From Berkiella sp964496435 (GTDB taxonomy: Bacteria; Pseudomonadota; Gammaproteobacteria; Berkiellales; Berkiellaceae), in NCBI GenBank assembly GCA_964496435.1, contig CAZBZP010000012.1, positions 1 through 64,000 on the forward strand: 64,000 nt of DNA, read 5' to 3'. Under the pieces are notes generated by a model. That model worked only from the letters and a program-made list of their open reading frames with translations. It ran no database searches and was not told where the DNA came from. Below, piece by piece: positions 59,614 through 64,000 of this stretch. Each line of letters opens with the position of its first letter. The stretch's first letter is position 1. The translations under genes were made by a program, and so were the position numbers.

Positions 59614-61503
59614 ATGGGCAAAAAAAGCATGCGCCGGCTATTACCCTATCTGGGTTTATCATTAATTGTTCTTCATGGCTGTAATAAATCCGATGCACCC
59701 AAAACCACCCAAGCTGATAAAACGCTGAATTATTTAAGCGATAAAACCCAAAACATCCCTGAATCACCTTACCGTTGCCAAGAGCTTATAAGCCAAAGTC
59801 GCTACAATGAAGCATTCTCCCTTTGTTTACAAAAAGCGCAAAATGGTGATGTTGATACCCAATACCGATTAGGTAATCTGTTTATTGAAGGTAAATTCGG
59901 CGCAATAGATTATGAACAGGGTACTTATTGGTTGTTAAAAGCTGCCGCGCAAGGCTTACCAGAAGCACAGTTCTCCATTGCTAAATTGTATGAATCAGGT
60001 AATGGTTTAAATAAAGATGATAGTTTAGCTTTGAAATGGTTACTGCTTTCTGTCAAAGGAAATTACATTCCCGCCCAAGAATTATTAGGCGAATTCTACT
60101 TTCAGGGCAAAGCAGATAGCAAGGATCTCACCGAAGCAAGACAATGGTTCACCCAAAGTGCAACCCAGGGTAATGCTTTATCCCAGTATTTCTTAGGAAA
60201 AATTTATTTATATGGCATTGGTTTAAATAGAAATCCCTATTTGGGAGAACGCTATTTCATGCAAGCTGCCGAGCAGGGGCATGCTAAGGCGCAACTAGAA
60301 ATTGCCAAACTCTATCAAGAAGGCATCGTTATTCCTAAAAATGATGTTTTAGCTTACAAATGGTATCAAGCTGCAGCATCACAAGATGAGCCTGAGGCGC
60401 TTTCAGTCGTTGGCATGAGTATGATTGAAAACGCGCTTTCACAAAATCATTCCATTGATCAGGGCGCAGCTTATTTAAAACGTGCAGCTGATAAAGGTTA
60501 TTACCCTGCACAATATGCTTTAGCTACTTTATTTTTAGATGGTCATCCCGTCCTAAAAGATAGGTTCATTGCGATTGAATATTTACGTCAGGCTGCATTG
60601 AGTGGATCTGTTGATGCGCAAATGAAATTAGCTAAAATTTTAGTCGATTTTTCATTGCCTCAATACGATAAAGTTGCCTTCTACTGGATGAGCCAAGCGG
60701 CAACTAAAAATAGCGATGCGGAATATCATTTAGGTTCTTATTACCTTGATGGCATTGGCACCGAAGTGGACTATGATAGAGCCTATCAAATATTTAATAC
60801 CTTAGCGGCACAAAATAATCATTTGGCTGAGATGAAACTAGGACAAATGTGCTATTACGGCAAAGGTGTAGATAAAGATTTAGAAGCTGCTAAAAAATGG
60901 TTTTTGCGTGCTGCAAGAGCAGGTGAGAAAGATGCGAAGAATTGGGTCGCTATTTTATTTAGAGATGGATTTGATACAGCAGAAAATAGTGATGTTCAAA
61001 ATGAAATTAGCCAATGGGTAAACTATGCGGCAGATAAAGGTGAACCCGAAGCCATTTATTTAAAAGGAACAAATTATTTGTATGGTAAATTCAATGCCGA
61101 GCAAAATGTACCACAGGGACTTGAATTAATTGAGATGGCAGCCAATAGTAATTTTGTTCCTGCACAACGTGAGTTAGGCATGATCTATGAACAAGGTTTA
61201 TTTGGCTTGTTTAGTAATGACAAAGCTTACAATTGGTATCTAAAAGCTGCGCAAAATGGCGATGGTTATGCACAATTTCGTTTAGCTTATATGTATTACA
61301 CCGGCAATGGTATCGCTAAGAATGATATCCAATCATATGCTTGGGCAAATCTTGCTGCAATGAGTGGAAAAGTGGAGGCAACTGAACTCAGAGATGAGAT
61401 CTCTCAAAACCTGGAGTCTGCTGATTTAGCCAAAGCCCGAGAAGTAGCGCAAAACTATTTTAATGAGCATAAAAGCAATATCAATGGCTTTGCGATGCCT
61501 TAA
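59614..61503 (+). CDS. Sel1-repeat lipoprotein
   Basis: A 629-residue protein made almost entirely of about 14 Sel1-like (SLR) TPR-type repeats, after a type II signal peptide ending in the lipobox LHGC (about Cys23). Repeats show the A-x2-W[LFY]xxAAxxGxxxAQxxLGxxYxxG pattern, for example ARQWFTQSATQGNALSQYFLGKIYLYG and AKKWFLRAARAGEKDAKNWVA. The likely location is the outer or inner membrane facing the periplasm. SLR proteins such as Legionella LpnE and EnhC mediate protein-protein contacts, sometimes with hosts; function here is unknown. A second Met (MRR, five codons on) is an alternative start. Confidence 0.9.
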   Translation: MGKKSMRRLLPYLGLSLIVLHGCNKSDAPKTTQADKTLNYLSDKTQNIPESPYRCQELISQSRYNEAFSLCLQKAQNGDVDTQYRLGNLFIEGKFGAIDYEQGTYWLLKAAAQGLPEAQFSIAKLYESGNGLNKDDSLALKWLLLSVKGNYIPAQELLGEFYFQGKADSKDLTEARQWFTQSATQGNALSQYFLGKIYLYGIGLNRNPYLGERYFMQAAEQGHAKAQLEIAKLYQEGIVIPKNDVLAYKWYQAAASQDEPEALSVVGMSMIENALSQNHSIDQGAAYLKRAADKGYYPAQYALATLFLDGHPVLKDRFIAIEYLRQAALSGSVDAQMKLAKILVDFSLPQYDKVAFYWMSQAATKNSDAEYHLGSYYLDGIGTEVDYDRAYQIFNTLAAQNNHLAEMKLGQMCYYGKGVDKDLEAAKKWFLRAARAGEKDAKNWVAILFRDGFDTAENSDVQNEISQWVNYAADKGEPEAIYLKGTNYLYGKFNAEQNVPQGLELIEMAANSNFVPAQRELGMIYEQGLFGLFSNDKAYNWYLKAAQNGDGYAQFRLAYMYYTGNGIAKNDIQSYAWANLAAMSGKVEATELRDEISQNLESADLAKAREVAQNYFNEHKSNINGFAMP

Positions 61504-61604
61504 TAACTAAGAGCTTTAAAAGTCAAATGACCAGGATGAAATTAAAGCAATCATGATACAATAAGTAGCAAAATGAGATATTAAGAATAAGAGCAGAGGA
61601 TAAG

Positions 61605-62351
61605 ATGTCGATTGGAAAAACAATTCTAAAATTTGTTTTAAGCTTTATCGTAATCGTCATTATCCTCTTTTTTGCTATGCTTTATACGGTTGATGAAAAT
61701 AAATATAAAGCTTTATTCCAAGTTCAGCTTTCAAAAATGACAGGTTTAGATGTAGCCCTTGATGGTCCCCTAAGAATTAATCTCATTCCCTTGCCGCATA
61801 TTGAGATGAAAAACATCACGCTTAAAGCGGACCTTAGAAATAACAAAGAAATTAATGCGCATATCAAGGATATGTCTTTTGCTATGCCTTGGAATACGCT
61901 ATTTGAAGATATAAAAGAACTCAAAAATATTGAGGCTTCCAATATAGACATACACTATATAGATGCACAAAAAAAATTGTATAACCTCAATATTGATAAA
62001 TTCTCAGGCGATATTGTTAGCACTTATAATAATGTGAGCCTTCCCGCATTCAAGTTAGCCTTGGGAAACATCGTTGTTAATGGTGATATAAGCGTAAATA
62101 CGCTCAAAGAAACATTATTCGTAAAGGGCAATGTTAGCGCAAATGAATGGACAAGCTTTTATTCAAGCAAGCAATTAATCGCAAATAAAACCTTGCTCAG
62201 CAAGTCATTTTCTGAGGACTGGCTGAATCGTTTAGATGCGACCGTTGATTTCAAGGTAGATAATCTGCGGTTAAAGGATAAAGTACAAAAGGATGCCCTG
62301 TTTACGCTTAATTTGAAGGGTCGCGTCTTAACAATTAACTATAAACAATAA
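61605..62351 (+). CDS. AsmA-family N-terminal domain protein (short)
   Basis: A 248-residue protein with the AsmA N-terminal module: a membrane helix (about 8-30, ILKFVLSFIVIVIILFFAML), then VDENKYKALFQVQLSKMTGLDVALDGPLRINLIPLPHIEMKNITLK (about 30-75). Full AsmA proteins exceed 500 residues with a second C-terminal domain; here the reading frame ends after the first beta-rich part and no continuation is found downstream. Either a short paralogue or an eroded gene. AsmA-like proteins are implicated in envelope lipid transport. Confidence 0.8.
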   Translation: MSIGKTILKFVLSFIVIVIILFFAMLYTVDENKYKALFQVQLSKMTGLDVALDGPLRINLIPLPHIEMKNITLKADLRNNKEINAHIKDMSFAMPWNTLFEDIKELKNIEASNIDIHYIDAQKKLYNLNIDKFSGDIVSTYNNVSLPAFKLALGNIVVNGDISVNTLKETLFVKGNVSANEWTSFYSSKQLIANKTLLSKSFSEDWLNRLDATVDFKVDNLRLKDKVQKDALFTLNLKGRVLTINYKQ

Positions 62352-62412
62352 AAGCGCATTTAGGTGTGTTTACACTTCTAAGAAAATAGGTATTAAACCC
62401 TAAAAAAAATCA

Positions 62413-62442
62413 TTGACTCGAGTTTGTTGGTTAACATAAAAT
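62413..62442 (+). promoter_or_regulatory. sigma-70 promoter for the 70-aa protein
   Basis: TTGACT at 62413-62418 and TAAAAT at 62437-62442 with an 18-base spacer, 44 bases before the ATG at 62486. Each element has one mismatch. Confidence 0.55.
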
Positions 62443-62485
62443 TAAAAATACGTCATCGAAAAAATATGCTCATGCGTGGTACACA

Positions 62486-62698
62486 ATGAAAACAGACAGC
62501 ACCAGGGAGCGCATAGTAAAAGTAAAGGAAAATGGGGTAACCGTTTTTAAGATTATTGGCTATGAAGATGACCCTCATGGCTATAAATCCACATACCTAC
62601 AACTGGTCGAAGAAATTAAAAAAAACATGTACCATTTTGTATCGAATGGGGAATCAATCCCCGTTGTGAGATCACGCCAAAGTATAGAAATCCATTAA
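62486..62698 (+). CDS. hypothetical protein (70 aa)
   Basis: A 70-residue polar protein behind a near-consensus promoter but with a poor ribosome site. It reads VKVKENGVTVFKIIGYEDDPHGYKSTYLQLVEEIKKN near residues 11-47 and has no membrane segment. No family recognised. It sits alone between the AsmA-type gene and ttcA; base composition is like its neighbours. Probably real because of the upstream promoter and intact frame, but not certain. Confidence 0.55.
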   Translation: MKTDSTRERIVKVKENGVTVFKIIGYEDDPHGYKSTYLQLVEEIKKNMYHFVSNGESIPVVRSRQSIEIH

Positions 62699-62807
62699 TA
62701 TAAAACGACAACGTTCTTATCTTTGTAGCCCACAGAAAGTCGATGTCTTGCACCATATGGTATATAGTGCTCCCCTTATTCATTGAAGCTCCGTCGAGTT
62801 CTTATTT

Positions 62808-63680
62808 ATGCACCAAACTTTAAATTGGGTTGATAATCAAATCGCGCAACCGCAAACAGCGCAAATTGAAAAGAAAATTGAAAGGCTTGAAAAAAAGCTG
62901 CTGCATTATTTAGGCAGAGCCATTGCCGATTATGCGCTTATTAAGCCTAACGATAGGATCCTGGTTTGTGTTTCAGGTGGTAAAGATTCTTTTACGATGC
63001 TGACTTTGTTAAGCATTATTCGAAAGCGCACCAAAGTGCCTTTTGAAATTTTTTCTTTTACGCTCGACCAAGCCCAACCTGGTTGGGATGATACACATTT
63101 AAAGTCCTATATGGACAGTACTGGGATCCCTTATGAAATCTTGACCCGTGATACTTATAGTATCGTCAAAGATAAAGTGCCAGAGGGAAGTACTTATTGT
63201 GGTCTATGCTCGCGTTTACGTCGCGGCATTATCTATCGCTATGCCAAGGAAAATGGTTTTAATAAGATAGCCCTTGGTCATCATCGAGACGATCTTATTA
63301 CTTCTTTATTGATGTCCATTTTTTACAATGGCGAAGTAAGGACGATGCCCCCTAAATTATTAGCGGATAATGGTCAAGATATCGTCATCAGACCTTTGAG
63401 CTATTGCCAGGAAAAAGATATTGCTGAGTATGCTAAACTTAAGCAGTTCCCCATAATACCCTGTAACTTATGTGGTTCTCAGGAAAACTTGGCGCGTAAA
63501 AGAGTTAAACGCCTGATTGATGGGCTCGCAGCCGAGAATCCTAAAGTACCAAGCAATATGCTTCGTGCGCTGCAGCAAATAAGACCGAGTCAGATGATGG
63601 ATAAAGATCTGTGGGATTTCAAAAATCTCGAAGAGAAGAGGGTGATGGATGACAGAGAATCAGGATCCCAAACTTGTTGA
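62808..63680 (+). CDS. ttcA: tRNA 2-thiocytidine(32) synthetase TtcA
   Basis: A 290-residue tRNA-modifying enzyme that adds sulfur to C32 using ATP. The PP-loop is SGGKDSFTML (about residues 55-64). Two CxxC pairs hold the 4Fe-4S cluster: CGLCSRLRRG (about 130) and CNLCGSQENLARKRVK (about 221). GHHRDDLITSLLMSIFYNGEVRTMPPKL is the family core. Length is about 20 residues below E. coli TtcA, mainly at the C-terminus. It overlaps the next gene by 32 bases. Confidence 0.96.
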   Translation: MHQTLNWVDNQIAQPQTAQIEKKIERLEKKLLHYLGRAIADYALIKPNDRILVCVSGGKDSFTMLTLLSIIRKRTKVPFEIFSFTLDQAQPGWDDTHLKSYMDSTGIPYEILTRDTYSIVKDKVPEGSTYCGLCSRLRRGIIYRYAKENGFNKIALGHHRDDLITSLLMSIFYNGEVRTMPPKLLADNGQDIVIRPLSYCQEKDIAEYAKLKQFPIIPCNLCGSQENLARKRVKRLIDGLAAENPKVPSNMLRALQQIRPSQMMDKDLWDFKNLEEKRVMDDRESGSQTC

Positions 63681-64000
63681 GTTACCAATAAGGTTATCTC
63701 ACTCTAAACTTTGGCCCATACAACGAAACTATTTTAGTAGTATGGGGATCAAAGCCTGGCGTGAAGAGGTTCCCTTTTATATTTCCAGTAATGCCTTTAT
63801 TGGTCAACAGTATGCCATGTTGGCCTTGGCATATATCAAGGACTGGCTTGCTAAACATCCCAATCACGTTAACGAAACTTTTTATCTTTTAGAAGTAGGG
63901 AGCGGAACCGGCAAGTTCAGCTTCTACATGCTAAAAGCATTAAAATCGCTGCTTGAGGAATATAAGCTAAGTCATATCAAATTTTGCTATGTTGTCTCTG
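63649..64000 (+). CDS. SAM-dependent methyltransferase-like protein, partial
   Basis: The first 117 codons of a gene cut by the window edge. The start ATG at 63649 lies inside the ttcA 3' end in another frame. The polypeptide shows the class I methyltransferase motif I LLEVGSGTGKFSFYML (about residues 84-99), preceded by a region beginning LPIRLSHSKLWPIQRNYFSSMG. No signal peptide. Substrate cannot be determined from this part. Confidence 0.72.
   Translation, partial: MTENQDPKLVELPIRLSHSKLWPIQRNYFSSMGIKAWREEVPFYISSNAFIGQQYAMLALAYIKDWLAKHPNHVNETFYLLEVGSGTGKFSFYMLKALKSLLEEYKLSHIKFCYVVS

Noticed and set aside
1..64000. CRISPR array or insertion sequence
   Set aside because: No regularly spaced repeats and no transposase gene are visible; the only long duplicated DNA is the flagellin tandem.

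Overview
This window is chromosomal DNA from an AT-rich (roughly 38% G+C by eye) gammaproteobacterium. It holds an almost complete polar-type flagellar regulon (about 3.2-47.9 kb), flanked on the left by the tRNA-proximal end of an integrated element and on the right by housekeeping genes: sohB, a full cytochrome c maturation operon, cysZ-like, yheT-like, a Sel1 lipoprotein, an AsmA fragment, and ttcA. The FleQ/FlrA-FlrB-FlrC regulators, sigma-54 and sigma-28 promoter motifs, flaG-fliD-fliS, flhF-flhG-fliA and the STAS/Hpt genes before fliK resemble Pseudomonas/Legionella/Vibrio-type polar flagella. The low G+C and the small-protein and Sel1 content suggest a Legionellales-like lineage. That last step is inference.

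Layout. 1-3236: end of an integrative element beside tRNA-Arg(CCU), with a P4-type integrase, a small accessory protein and a coupled two-gene unit encoding a HEPN-like protein. 3248-5868 (minus): flgA-flgM-flgN-flgZ, then a 44-codon membrane ORF before the tRNA. 6119-18428 (plus): flgBCDEFGHIJKL. 18653-23376: two tandem, near-identical 754-aa flagellins, each with its own sigma-28 promoter, leader hairpin and terminator. 23441-25913: flaG-fliD-fliS-fliT-like. 26080-29541: fleQ-flrB-flrC. 29551-34958: fliEFGHIJ. 35059-35705: STAS and Hpt proteins. 35762-47341: fliK, fliLMNOPQR, flhB, flhA, flhF, flhG, fliA. 47473-49804: two membrane proteins of unknown function. 49822-50859 (minus): sohB. 50974-57375: ccmABCDEFGHI, then a 39-aa membrane protein. 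57709-59482 (minus): cysZ-like and yheT-like. 59614-64000 (plus): Sel1 lipoprotein, AsmA-N protein, small hypothetical, ttcA, and a methyltransferase cut by the window edge.

How it works together. FleQ would act with sigma-54 at flgA, flgB, flrB and fliL, where -24/-12 motifs are visible; sites resembling the Pseudomonas FleQ box lie near several of them. FlrB-FlrC would then drive later sigma-54 promoters such as the one read inside flaG ahead of fliD. FliA, held by FlgM until the hook is complete, would drive the flagellins. FlhF/FlhG would set flagellar place and number, and the PilZ protein FlgZ would brake the motor in response to c-di-GMP. Motor (mot) and chemotaxis (che) genes are not in the window.

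Most unusual features: a homologous ~185-residue insertion shared by FlgE, FlgK and FlgL; giant tandem flagellins with mosaic identity; a shared hairpin in both flagellin leaders; a FleQ-like activator without its N-terminal domain; an FlhF with a degraded GTPase G3 motif; and a STAS/Hpt pair lacking the phosphatase/kinase that usually accompanies it.
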